A stretch of DNA of 64,000 bases from Poecilobothrus nobilitatus (Eukaryota > Arthropoda > Insecta > Diptera > Dolichopodidae). Position 1 is the stretch's first letter. Each line of letters opens with the position of its first letter. The notes beneath the pieces are model-generated. The model was not told the origin of the DNA and searched no databases. It was given only the letters and a program-made list of their open reading frames with translations. The translations under genes and the position numbers were made by a program. The stretch covers positions 45,710,496 through 45,774,495 of the forward strand of contig OX352774.1 of NCBI GenBank assembly GCA_947095535.1. Direction: 5' to 3'. Below, piece by piece: positions 37,098 through 46,329 of the stretch.

Positions 37098-37720
37098 ACA
37101 AAGCAGAATATAAAATCAAAGTTTTTTAAATGAGCACATTTTCCAAAAGACAAAAAAAAACAGTTTAGAATAATTGTGACTAACTTCTATAGATATAATA
37201 TAAATTATGAAAACTCAAGAGTCACATTTGTTAATTTTAAGCAAACCATATATAATTAGGAAAAGTTGTAACCATATATAAAAAAAAAATGTTAAAACTT
37301 TAATTTTTGTGTTTTACTCGGAAAACTTTTTATTGTGCCTAGTTACAAGCGCTTAAAAATAGCAAAATTTACATTTTTGATATACCTAATACTTAATAGC
37401 TCTTAAGCAGGGGGAGGTACAAAAAAATTTTTGAGTTAACATATTATATGCTAATATTTAATGAGACTTTTTTCTGTAAACATTTTAAGGTTCTCACTAA
37501 AATCATACCTTTTGGCTATTGAAAAAATGTTAAGCTGAACATTAGATATACACATTTCAAAATAGATATTTTTCCAATTTCGAGGGACTATAGCAGCTCC
37601 TTAACGGGTGGGGCTACATAAAAAAAGTTGTTCTACAACATTGATTTTTTAAAGAGACTTGCTTAAAATGTAATTATTTTACTTTAAACGAAGTAGAAGA
37701 TTTATAAACAGACTGACTTG
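37097..37720 (+). repeat. Truncated dispersed-repeat copy joined head-to-tail
   Basis: Starts immediately after the previous copy's terminal TGTGCTAAAA with ACAAAGCAGAATATAAAATC, the family start motif. It follows the family in diverged form and stops around AACAGACTGACTTGA at about 37720, where the GGAC run should begin. The head-to-tail join suggests tandem amplification of whole elements as well as of the internal 477 bp unit. Confidence 0.75.
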
Positions 37721-37799
37721 ATTTATCTGCTTTATAAACAATTATCTGATTTCTGATTTATAAACAACAGACATAATATGTAGTACTTTTATATTGTAA

Positions 37800-38115
37800 T
37801 AATGTATATCGTATAATTAATAGTAGTAATAATAACAATAATAATATTAATAATAATAATAGCTGCTACAGTGGGGCTATCTTTGGTTATATCATGCAAG
37901 TAAGGTGTTATATACTGTTGCTCGTTGTAATCCACTGATGGCGCTGACTCTGTAGTAAAATAATAATAATATTAATAATACCAATAATAGTAACCGCTAC
38001 AGTGACAGTGGGAGTTGCCTTCAATATTTACTTCATGTAGAGTACTATATACTTTACCACATGTTCTAACTGTTGTGACGGCTTTAGTCACTGTTAGCAA
38101 AATCGTAATAATAAT
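37800..38115. repeat. Diverged ~145 bp tandem duplication rich in (TAA)n
   Basis: Two units each begin with a TAATAATAATA run followed by a GCTACAGTG word (37864 and 37993) and a GTACTATATACT or GTTATATACT word (37912 and 38042). It lies just inside the right inverted arm. The small frames at 37972-38172 (-) and 38015-38248 (+) overlap it and look like chance. Confidence 0.55.
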
Positions 38116-38350
38116 AGGCGGATTCATTGTTTCCTTACAATCCCACTCCCAATTCAGTGTTTCCGTATCCATTTCCTATGCTTTCCTATCCCTACTCCCT
38201 AGCCAATATACTGCGTCCGCAGGTAAGAGTTTCATCCCATTATATTGACTAAAGGGGGAGGTGGGTTTAGTCAGAAAGAATCCGACACTACCAAGGTGGA
38301 AATTCTTGGTGTCTTTGGAAGATTCCCACCTCCCTTAGGAAAAAAAAAAA

Positions 38351-38430
38351 GACAGACGGATGGACGGACGAACAAAGTAAAACTAATAAGTAAAATTTTA
38401 ATTTTTTTTTTGGAAAATGTGCTAAAAATT
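38351..38430 (+). repeat. GGAC-ended dispersed repeat, terminal segment of the interrupted copy
   Basis: GACAGACGGATGGACGGACG, then AAGTAAAACTAATAAGTAAA and GGAAAATGTGCTAAAA: the family's right end, in the same orientation as the left part at 33951-34480. The roughly 240 bases that normally lie between the GATATT landmark and the GGAC run are absent. Confidence 0.8.
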
Positions 38431-38439
38431 AAAAATCAT

Positions 38440-39120
38440 TTAAATCCTTCATAATACTTAAAATTGTTTAATTGATTTATGTCAATTGTATGTTAAATAT
38501 TACGCATTATGAATATTTATTTAAACATATCATATTTTTTTACAAATTATTCTTTTCAATTTGTTATAAATTACAACAATAGGCTATTCTATCTACAGTT
38601 GAAATCAATAAAAATCATTTAGATTTAACTCAAATTTTTAAGTGCGGATTAAAAAATAAAATTTTAATCTTGACATAATCATCAGATTCTTTAATACTGA
38701 AATAAATATCTCATTATAGTAGATTTATATAATCAAAAGATTTCAAAGGTGAACTTTTACTAAACGATAATATTACATACATAGCAGGCAAACAAAAATT
38801 TCGGAGAAAAGATTAACTTTGGCTTATTTACACAAAAAAATCGTATATCACGAATATTTACCATTACAGTTACCAAATAAAAATAAAAGTACTTTTATAT
38901 GATTCCTTAAAATATATCCTAACGTTTAGCGTTCTCAAATTTGTAAAACATATTTATTAGAACTTAAGAACTTAGAACTTGCATATAACATCTTTTCATA
39001 ATTTGAAAAACTGTTACTATAAGAAACGGTTGATTGCAGTCATTTTAAAAAATTTTTTTTTTAAAAATCACTATTTTTTTTAAGTGAAACTCTGGCTCTT
39101 GGTCGTAATTTTTTTTTTAA
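38440..39120. other. AT-rich non-coding, nothing recognised
   Basis: No supported gene or repeat. A 69-codon frame at 38245-38454 crosses a repeat end and is not credible. Confidence 0.5.
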
Positions 39121-39139
39121 CTTTAAAAAAATAAAAAGG

Positions 39140-39370
39140 AGGTTTCACGTCGAGGTACCTTAGAAGTAATTACAAAATCAGAATTTAATTGCAAAATAAG
39201 GATCTAAATTACAAAATCAGAGTTATTTAGTGATGGTTTTGGGACAACATCCCCAACTATTTCAAATGCTTTTTTATTGAATTACATGAATCTGAAAAAA
39301 TAGTTAAGAGAGATTTCAAGATTTTAGAGTCAGTTACATAATTAGGGTTCCAATAATTTGTTTAGCACGG
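39140..39370. repeat. Diverged fragment related to the MITE core
   Basis: Shares TTACAAAATCAGAGTT, GATTTTAGAGTCAGTTACAT and TTAGGGTTCCAATAATTTGTTTAGCACGGG with the blocks at 32690-32870 and 51440-51605. Confidence 0.5.
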
Positions 39371-39374
39371 GCTA

Positions 39375-40195
39375 ATTCGATTTAATGAAATTTTACAAGC
39401 AATTCCATATAATTGAAAAATATTTTCATTTTAATTTTTTCTTTCTTGAACTTATTAAAATTAAATGGCTAATCCAATTAAAGTTTAACTTTAATAATAA
39501 AAATAATTAATAATTTATAAATTTTTTTTAAAAATTATTTCTTTTAAATATGGAAATTAGAAAAATAAAATTTTCTTTTAAAAAAATATCATTTATCTTT
39601 AACTTTAAATTCTAATTAAATAAATAATCTGAACAATTTTCTTTTTTTCTGTATTTTAAATTTGGCTTTAGGTTTTTTTTTTTATAAAATTATACAATTC
39701 AAAAAAACATCACTCAATTTAAATAAAAATATTATTATGAAGTACATTTATTATATATACATAATATAAATCATATATATACTGTAGTACATACAATTAA
39801 ATCTGTATGAGTAGATATTTTATAAATAATTAAGTAAGTTTATAAATTTTTCTTATATACGTATATATTTACGTATATATATAAATGTCAAAAAATAAAA
39901 TTTTCTTCATTTTAAATATAACTGTCATATATTTTAATTTTAAATTAAAAAAATTCTTTAAAAAATTAAATTTTCTTTTCCCCCATCCCTTAAATTATTT
40001 TTATATTATTTTACATTCTATATAATATACGTGTGTGGGTGTATGTAATTCAAAAAAAAAAAATAACTTGTTAAGTCAATTTGATATTAAAAATAAAATA
40101 CACAAAATAAAAAAAAAATAAAAAATTTATATATACATATATATTATATATAAAGTTTATATATTTATATACAAGTATGTTTAATTTTTTGAATA
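39375..40195. other. AT-rich non-coding, no gene seen
   Basis: Only poly(A)/poly(T) runs and TA-rich tracts before the mariner-like element. Confidence 0.55.
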
Positions 40196-40198
40196 TAT

Positions 40199-41151
40199 AG
40201 GGTTTTCCAATTTGAGTGATATATGATTTCTTTTCAAAAAAAAGCACACTAATTGTTAAGGAAATTCAAATGTTTTTTATTTAATGTGAAGTACAATCGA
40301 TACAATTAAGTTCTGAATAAAACGTCATTCAAATGGCCTCCACGACTTTTTTTGCAGTAACGAATTCGATGAACTCAATTTTCGAGCACTTTTTCCACTA
40401 AATCAAGTCGTATGTCATGAATAGCACGTTCAATATTGACTTCTAAAGCTTGAAGAGAGTCTGGTTTATTACTAAAGACCAATGACTTCAAATAACTAGT
40501 CTAATAGTCTAATGGACCACACAGAAATCACAAAAACCACAAGAAATAGTCTAATGGTGTCAAATCACAACTTCTTGGAGGCCATTCAATGTCACAATTT
40601 CTTGAAATAATCGAATCTCCAAACTTTTCTCGCAATAATTCGGCTGCTGCACGTGCTGTGTGGCACGTAGCCCCGTCTTGTTGGAACCAGATGTTGTCAA
40701 GATCAACTTCTTCCAATTTCGGCCATAAAAAGTTATTTATCATCGATCTATACCGCTCTCCATTGACAGTAACTGTGTTACCAGCTTCATTTCGAAATAA
40801 GTACGGACCGATGATTCCACCAGACCAAAAACCACACCAAACTATCTATTTAGAAGAATGTAATGGTTGTTCATGAATAATTTGTGGATTTTCTTCACAC
40901 CAGAATTGACAATTTTGTTTATTTACCGTTTTGTTTATTTACAAAAAGTTGCAATTGAAGAACGATTATTTTGATAATAAAATTGAATAATTTGTAAACG
41001 TTGTTCTTGCGTAAATCTCTCCATGATTAAATTGTAAACATGTTTAAACAATGAAATGAATACAAATGAAAAAAAAAAAAGACAGATCATGACATACTAG
41101 AAATGGCCGAAACGTCACTTAGAAATCATATGACTCAAATTGGAAAACCCT
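40199..41151 (-). mobile_element. Mariner-like (Tc1/mariner superfamily) element, internally deleted
   Basis: Terminal inverted repeats of about 30 bp bound it: the left begins GGGTTTTCCAATTTGAGT and continues to ATATGATTTCT; the right, read on the other strand, begins GGGTTTTCCAATTTGAGT and continues CATATGATTTCT, with a 2-base length difference. It contains one broken transposase gene on the minus strand. At about 950 bp it is shorter than a full-length element of this kind (about 1.3 kb). A clear TA target duplication is not visible. Confidence 0.9.
40306..41024 (-). pseudogene. Broken mariner-like transposase
   Basis: The gene would cut and rejoin DNA to move the element. The start is at 41024 (MERFTQEQRLQIIQFYYQNN, the N-terminal helix-turn-helix region), followed within about 30 codons by a stop. 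A large deletion then removes the rest of the DNA-binding domain and the first catalytic Asp. The text resumes at QFWCEENPQIIHEQPL with another in-frame stop. An intact stretch at 40743-40528 carries IWFQQDGATCHTARAAAELL (second catalytic Asp) and WPPRSCDLTPLDYFLW (third acidic residue). A small duplication and frameshift near 40500-40550 follow, then the C-terminal tail KPDSLQALEVNIERAIHDIR to RYCKKSRGGHLNDVLFRT and the stop at 40306. It is inactive. Confidence 0.9.
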
Positions 41152-41159
41152 TTACTTGA

Positions 41160-41425
41160 AAAATTCACATGAAAATTAATAATAATGAAAAAATTTTTTT
41201 TTTATATATATAAAAATAATTTGTGTATGAGTGTAATAATGAATTATCAGTTTACCAATGCTTCACTTTAATACATTAATGGTGAAAATTATATAAAATT
41301 TTCTTATTAAAAAAGTAAAATGTTTATAAAAATTAATAAACAATAAATATATTTGTATATAGTATTTATACTTCCGATTCATAAATTAATTTTATAATTA
41401 TTTTTTTAATATTTTTTTTCCTTTT
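41160..41425. other. AT-rich non-coding, nothing recognised
   Basis: Short AT-rich spacer between the mariner-like element and the retrotransposon tail. Confidence 0.5.
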
Positions 41426-41430
41426 CTACA

Positions 41431-41750
41431 GCCTTTGGTATAGCATCTGCTTTTATTTTATGTAATTATTTTCGTTTGTGACCATGTCTTGTTCATTTGT
41501 TTTATTTCTCGTTCAACTGTTCTACGTCATGTATTCTTAGGTCTACCTTTAAGATTCCGTTTTCCTTGCAGATTCCACTTCAGGACCTATATAGTTATGC
41601 AATTTAATCTTCTAAGAACATGACTAATCCATCTATATTTGCGTTTCTTAATTTCTATTACAATTAGTTCTTGACCAAGCGCTTCTCAAACCTATTCGTT
41701 GCGTATTCTTCTTCACCAGTGCATTTTACATATGATTCGGAGGCACTTAT
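41431..41750 (-). pseudogene. Endonuclease/reverse-transcriptase C-terminal remnant (non-LTR retrotransposon)
   Basis: Read on the minus strand it shows IEIKKRKYRWISHVLRRLN, then after a gap and stop WNLQGKRNLKGRPKNT, then RRTVEREIKQMNKTWSQ, then NKSRCYTK. This order (RRW-IGHVLRR, GKR-RGRP-TWRRTVE-E) is the hallmark of the tail of many insect LINE polyproteins annotated as endonuclease-reverse transcriptase. Two in-frame stops replace conserved residues (the Trp of NTWRRT is a stop), and frameshifts are present. Only the last ~110 codons remain, consistent with 5' truncation on insertion. Confidence 0.85.
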
Positions 41751-41754
41751 TAAT

Positions 41755-41970
41755 GGATGCTTTAAATGAATAATTTTAAAATTTGTGTTTTCTCAGTTTT
41801 TTTTTTTTTTTTTAAGAAAACGAAAATTGTAATGGTTAAGGATAAAAAACGAGTAAAAATATAAAAATTTAAATGTATTAAATTTTAATAGAATTAACGC
41901 TATCGTTAATAAGTAAGATTAGAAAAAAACATCTTTTATATGTTTACCTATCATCTTTAGGTATGCGATA
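41755..41970. other. AT-rich non-coding, nothing recognised
   Basis: Poly(T) tract near 41800 and otherwise featureless DNA. Confidence 0.5.
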
Positions 41971-41973
41971 GCG

Positions 41974-42016
41974 ACCGGATCCTATATGATCCCGGCGAAA
42001 TCATATAGGATCCGGT
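41974..42016. repeat. Perfect 17 bp hairpin with a GC-rich loop
   Basis: ACCGGATCCTATATGAT at 41974-41990 is exactly complementary to ATCATATAGGATCCGGT at 42000-42016, with a 9-base loop CCCGGCGAA. It stands out in DNA that is about 80% A+T. It could be the core of a small foldback element or a regulatory palindrome. No second copy was seen. Confidence 0.9.
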
Positions 42017-42019
42017 AAT

Positions 42020-43965
42020 CATATAATATTCCAGGCTTATCTGCTATAGATACAATATAGAATAAAGTGATGATATTTTAGTTTATATAGAAACTTAAGT
42101 CAGATAAAATTATTCAACATCAGATAAAAAGGATCGAATCCTTGTAAAAAAATAATTAGAATATGATTTCTTAAACCTATCTATATATCTATTGCACCCT
42201 CTTTAATTTTCTTTTATATAACGTTTATTTTTATTAAATTTTTTTTTTTTAGCTTTTAAAATATTTTGACCATAATTACCATGGAATTACCATGGGTAAA
42301 ATCATTACAAGATATCTAAAGATATATGAACAAATATACAGCACAATGGTGAAATTCAATAATTAAAAAATCGAAATATATATTTTTAAAAATGTATCCC
42401 CATTTTTATTTGCTTTACAGTTAATTCTTGCGAAAACTAACAAATGGTAACATTTTTAGAAAGGACCAAAAAAAAAAATAAATGTAAAAATTATAAAGTT
42501 ATCAAGTAATTATTTACTAAAAATTAGGTTATTGCAACTATATATATATATATAATATAATAGGTACCTTCTTTTTGGCAAACAAAAATGGAATACCATT
42601 TTTTGGCATACATTTAAATTTTAGAAAAAATAATTTAGAATTTAAATTAAATTTTTTTATTTTTTTATTTATTTTTTTTTTTTGTTCTTCTTTTTGTTTT
42701 TACATCGAGTTCAACACTGGTTTATTTTTAAATTAATAAAAAATAATAAAAAGTCAAAACTAAGTAAAAAAAATATATTTATTATAATTTTTTTCTCATT
42801 TTTACTTACTTTTTAAACTTTTCAAACAAAAAATAAAAAACAATAATTTAAAAGAGCGTCTCATTCAGTCTGAAATAATAAAATTTTTAAATATAAAACA
42901 AAAAAAAAACAAAGAAAGAAATGAAAAATTAAAGGAAACAAAAAAATGATGTGAGAGTTATGAAGCAGGAAAATTCAACATCAGTTCAAGTTAAGAATCA
43001 AAAACTTACATTTTATATATTATGTCATATATATATTTACCTATAAGTTCATGGTTTTTTTTTTTTTTACATAATTACATATTATATAATATATATATAC
43101 ATATACATATACATAATATTATAATGTATGAATATAATATGTATATGACAATGTATACGAAACAGAAGAAAAATTAAATTTTCTTTTCCGTTTTATAACG
43201 TTTAACTTTGTAAAATTCAAATAAAAAAACAAAAGAATGAATTTAATTTTTAAACCTTTCTTATTTTTTAGAATTTTTTTATTTTATTATTGTTTTTTTT
43301 ATTTAATGAAATTTTCACTAAATAATTATACCGACATTTTTAAATAAATTAATATAATGCGTATGTATTAGTATTGAAACATTTATTTAATTTTATTTTA
43401 TATGTGAGTGAATGAAAATTCAACAATATAGAATTAAATATTAAATTTTTTTAATTTTCACATTTGATTTTTGAATTTTGTTATTTTAAGGATAAAAAAC
43501 ACTACTAATAAATAAATTTTAAATTTATTTTAAAAGCATTTATTCGTTAAAAATCAAATAAAATGGCTACCATTCATTTGGCACATTAAATAATCGGAAT
43601 ATACGCAATATTTGTAGAATTTCAATCCTTTAACCCTTTAAAAAATATATTTTTACAAAAAAAAAAATATTTCGACAAAACAAAAAAAAAAAAATTATCT
43701 CGAATTCTATAATTTAAATTTATTGCCTATATAATTCATTCAGTTAATTTTTATGATATATAAAATAGAACGACCGTTTTGCATTAGTAATTTTTATCCA
43801 GAACAAAACATTAAATTACCCGGAAACCATAATATAACCTAAATTTAAAAAAAAACATTTATTTTAAAATAATAATATTTTTATTTTTGTTTATGCAAAA
43901 AAGAATAGAATCAAAAATTTTGTGATTATTGAACAATTGAAGAATTGAAATTTTATTGAATACGG
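42020..43965. other. AT-rich non-coding, no gene seen
   Basis: Long poly(A)/poly(T)-rich and TA-rich DNA (42240, 42670, 42900, 43055, 43660-43690) with no credible open frame. Confidence 0.55.
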
Positions 43966-43979
43966 TTCAGATCAACGTC

Positions 43980-44600
43980 TCTTAAACTCCTTAACTCTAA
44001 ATGCACGGATATGAGCCTAAAAATAGCTGACAGCATAAAGCCATAATATTGGACTTTTAATATTTAACTTTCACTTTGAAAAACTTTGTACAGGTGACTA
44101 AGTTACAGGTTTCAGAAAATAATAAATTTTCAATTTTTTAGTCGTAATAGCTCTTAAACAGGAGATGGTACAAAAAAAAATTCTGAGATAAATTCCATAA
44201 TTATTCCAAAACACTTTTCTTCCCTCAGGATTTCAATGTTCTTCCTGAAAGCATTTCGGAGATATGAAGGAAGCAAAAAATCTTCTTTAACGGTAATTTT
44301 GAATACTAAATTTAAAAAAATTATATTTTTTTGGCATTGATTTATAAAGTTAATAATATGTCCTGCTGTTTGACTTCTCTACATTAAAAAAAATAGTAGC
44401 TCCATAATGGCTGGCGCTACATAAAAAAGTTGTGCTATAACATAAATTTTTTTATGAGACCTTCACCTAACCATGGTGAAAATTTTATTGTTTTATCTTT
44501 AATTGTGTAGCAGTTTTGTAAACAGCAAGACGGACGGATGGACGGTGGGACAGAGTGAAATTAATAAGCAAATTTTTTAAATATTTTGAAGTACTTGCTT
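43980..44600 (+). repeat. GGAC-ended dispersed repeat, diverged copy
   Basis: Recognisable words in order: CAGGTGACTAAGTTACAGGT, TTTTTTAGTCGTAATAGCTC, TTAAACAGGAGATGGTAC, a CATTTCGGAGATATGAAGG block, CATAATGGCTGGCGCTACAT, CAGTTTTGTAAACAGCAAGA, CGGACGGATGGACGG and AGAGTGAAATTAATAAGCAA. Only one internal unit is present, so it did not undergo the 477 bp amplification. Confidence 0.8.
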
Positions 44601-44902
44601 ATTAATTAAGAAATACTTTTGAAATACTTGTAAAGTTATCTTTTCCATAAAATTTATTAACGAGTTAGCTATTATAGCAAAAATAGGTATTTCTATCTTT
44701 TGAACAACTATTCGGTAATATTTTTGAACAATCATTCATATTGTCTACTCACATATGGTAATTTTACATTACATATGTATGTGGATTTACAATTGAGTTT
44801 TCATTTGATTGACTAAAAATCCGACTCAAAAATTAAAAACTAATAGTGTAAAAACTTTGAAAATGGTACTTTAGAAAATTATTTTATTATACTCATTTAA
44901 TT

Positions 44903-45097
44903 TTTTATTTTTTTGTTTTGTTTATTCGTCTCTCACAGAAATGTGACAAGGAAATTGCAAAGCCTTCTTTTCAGGTGCGGTTGTAAATGTCGTAAGGTGG
45001 AATTATTCTTACGACGTATGTGGGATTCCCGCCACACATTTCTTCGGTGTATACAACGTATTTTATACGCTCTTACCTACTAGGCCATCCAGGTCCC
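44903..45097 (-). repeat. tRNA-derived SINE copy
   Basis: Read on the minus strand from 45097 it begins GGGACCTGGATGGCCTAGTA then GGTAAGAGCGTATAAAATAC, and contains the B-box region equivalent near 45020-45035 (GCGGGAATCCC). It then has the stem GTCGTAAG/CTTACGAC (44989-44996 with 45008-45015), the GCACCTGAAAAGAAGGCTTTGC block, CCTTGTCACATTTCTGTGAG and an A-rich tail (the T-rich run on the + strand at about 44903-44930). Confidence 0.85.
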
Positions 45098-45109
45098 ATT
45101 CGATATTTA

Positions 45110-45670
45110 ATTTTAGAAATTCTCTTAAATTTATTTGAATTTTTATTTGAGATTATGATTTAATTTGACATTTCGATTTTTGAGTTTCAACTGAAAAAAA
45201 ATAATATAAGCAAAAAATGGAAAAATTATTGGTTGGGGCGATGGAAAGTGGAAAGAAAAAATAAATTTGAAAATAGTGGAAAAATGAAATAAAGTTTTCC
45301 AAATACGTTTTCCAACATACATAATAATATATTACATAAATTTTTTTAAATTACATCTCAACTTGCATGATTTTTTGTTTTACAGTTTGACATTTGCAAG
45401 AAAATTTGACATTTCGCAGAATACAAAAATCTAACTGAAAACTAATAAAAAAATCAAATGAAGCTTCTTATTTAAAAAACTTTTAAGAATTTCCATATTT
45501 ATATTATTTATTTATCTAAATAATAAAAAAAGATCACTATTATAGATTTAAATTCTAGATCTAGTTAATAATGTATTTTTCTAAGCCGGGTGAAAAGATG
45601 TTCGTAATGATAGTAGTAGTTGCCGTTTAAAATTTTTTTTTCTTTTTTCTGAAAACTTTTTAAACAAACT
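45110..45670. other. AT-rich non-coding, nothing recognised
   Basis: No supported feature between the SINE and the RNase H remnant. Confidence 0.5.
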
Positions 45671-45673
45671 TTC

Positions 45674-46325
45674 TTATTTTTCTATATTAATGCACTGTAC
45701 ACTTTTTGTACTATCTAATTCTAAACTATTAGAACTCCAAAAAGTACTAATAAAATGACCATTAAAATTAAATGTAACTAATATGAATAAGAAACAGAAA
45801 GGTCGAAGAATGCTCTTCACATTTTTACCTGCTAGATCGCTAAGGTTGTTGAAAAGATATTGCCCCAAATGAATTTTCTCTTTTGCCGACAAAGCTGGGC
45901 ATGTGTAAAGGAGATGGAGAATCGTTTCCTCCTCTTCTTCATCTTTGCAGGCTCTACAATAGTCGTTTGCGGATGAGCCAAGTATTTTGGAATGCTTCCC
46001 TATTAGATGACCTGTGATTATACACATTGTCATTCTAATATCTGCCATTTTTAGAGAAAGTAGATCATTGGATCGTATTAAATCGGTTTTGGGCCATATC
46101 AATCTTGTGATATTGCACCAAGTTTGACCATTTGTTATTTACCATATCCGTTATTTCCTTTCGAAGGAACGTTTTGCTTGTGGATAGAAGTACCCCTAAT
46201 CTTGCCTTGTCCGACAGGACTTGTAAAGTTGTATCAATTCTTCCAAGTACATCAGCTTTTTCATTTGCCGGAATATCTCGATGACCTGCTACCCAGCAAA
46301 ACTGATTGCTAAACTGCTTTTGTGT
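45674..46325 (-). pseudogene. Non-LTR retrotransposon remnant: RNase H end and CCHC tail
   Basis: On the minus strand from about 46325: NQFCWVAGHRDIPANEKADV, the last RNase H motif with its catalytic Asp; then STSKTFLRKEITDMVNNKWS; then a frameshift near 46110; then an open stretch TRLIWPKTDLIRSNDLLSLK, MADIRMTMCIITGHLIGKHS, and a cysteine-rich tail with YCRACKD and ILHLLYTCPAL (C-x2-C...H-x4-C spacing). It ends with NVKSILR. After about 45810 the frame stays open to 45674 by chance. This layout matches elements of the Jockey/I/R1 type that keep RNase H. The upstream polymerase is absent, as in 5'-truncated insertions. It is better preserved than the 1.2-1.85 kb remnant. Confidence 0.88.
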
Positions 46326-46329
46326 CTAA

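Larger units (their letters stand above)
34491..38340. mobile_element. Composite element with ~200 bp inverted arms
   Basis: The left arm (about 34494-34690) begins CCTAAGGGAGGTGGGATTCT. The right arm (about 38139-38340), read on the other strand, begins CCTAAGGGAGGTGGGAATCT. Both arms continue in parallel through AGACACCAAGAAT, GGTAGT, CTGACTAAACCCA, CAATATAATGG, GACGCAGTATATT-type and TAGGGATAGGAAAG words. A poly(T) run precedes the left arm and a poly(A) run follows the right, extending the symmetry. The interior holds a MITE fragment, a 477 bp tandem array, a further truncated family copy and a local duplication. No transposase was recognised. It may be a foldback-type transposon loaded with other repeats, or a rearranged inverted duplication. 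Confidence 0.75.
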
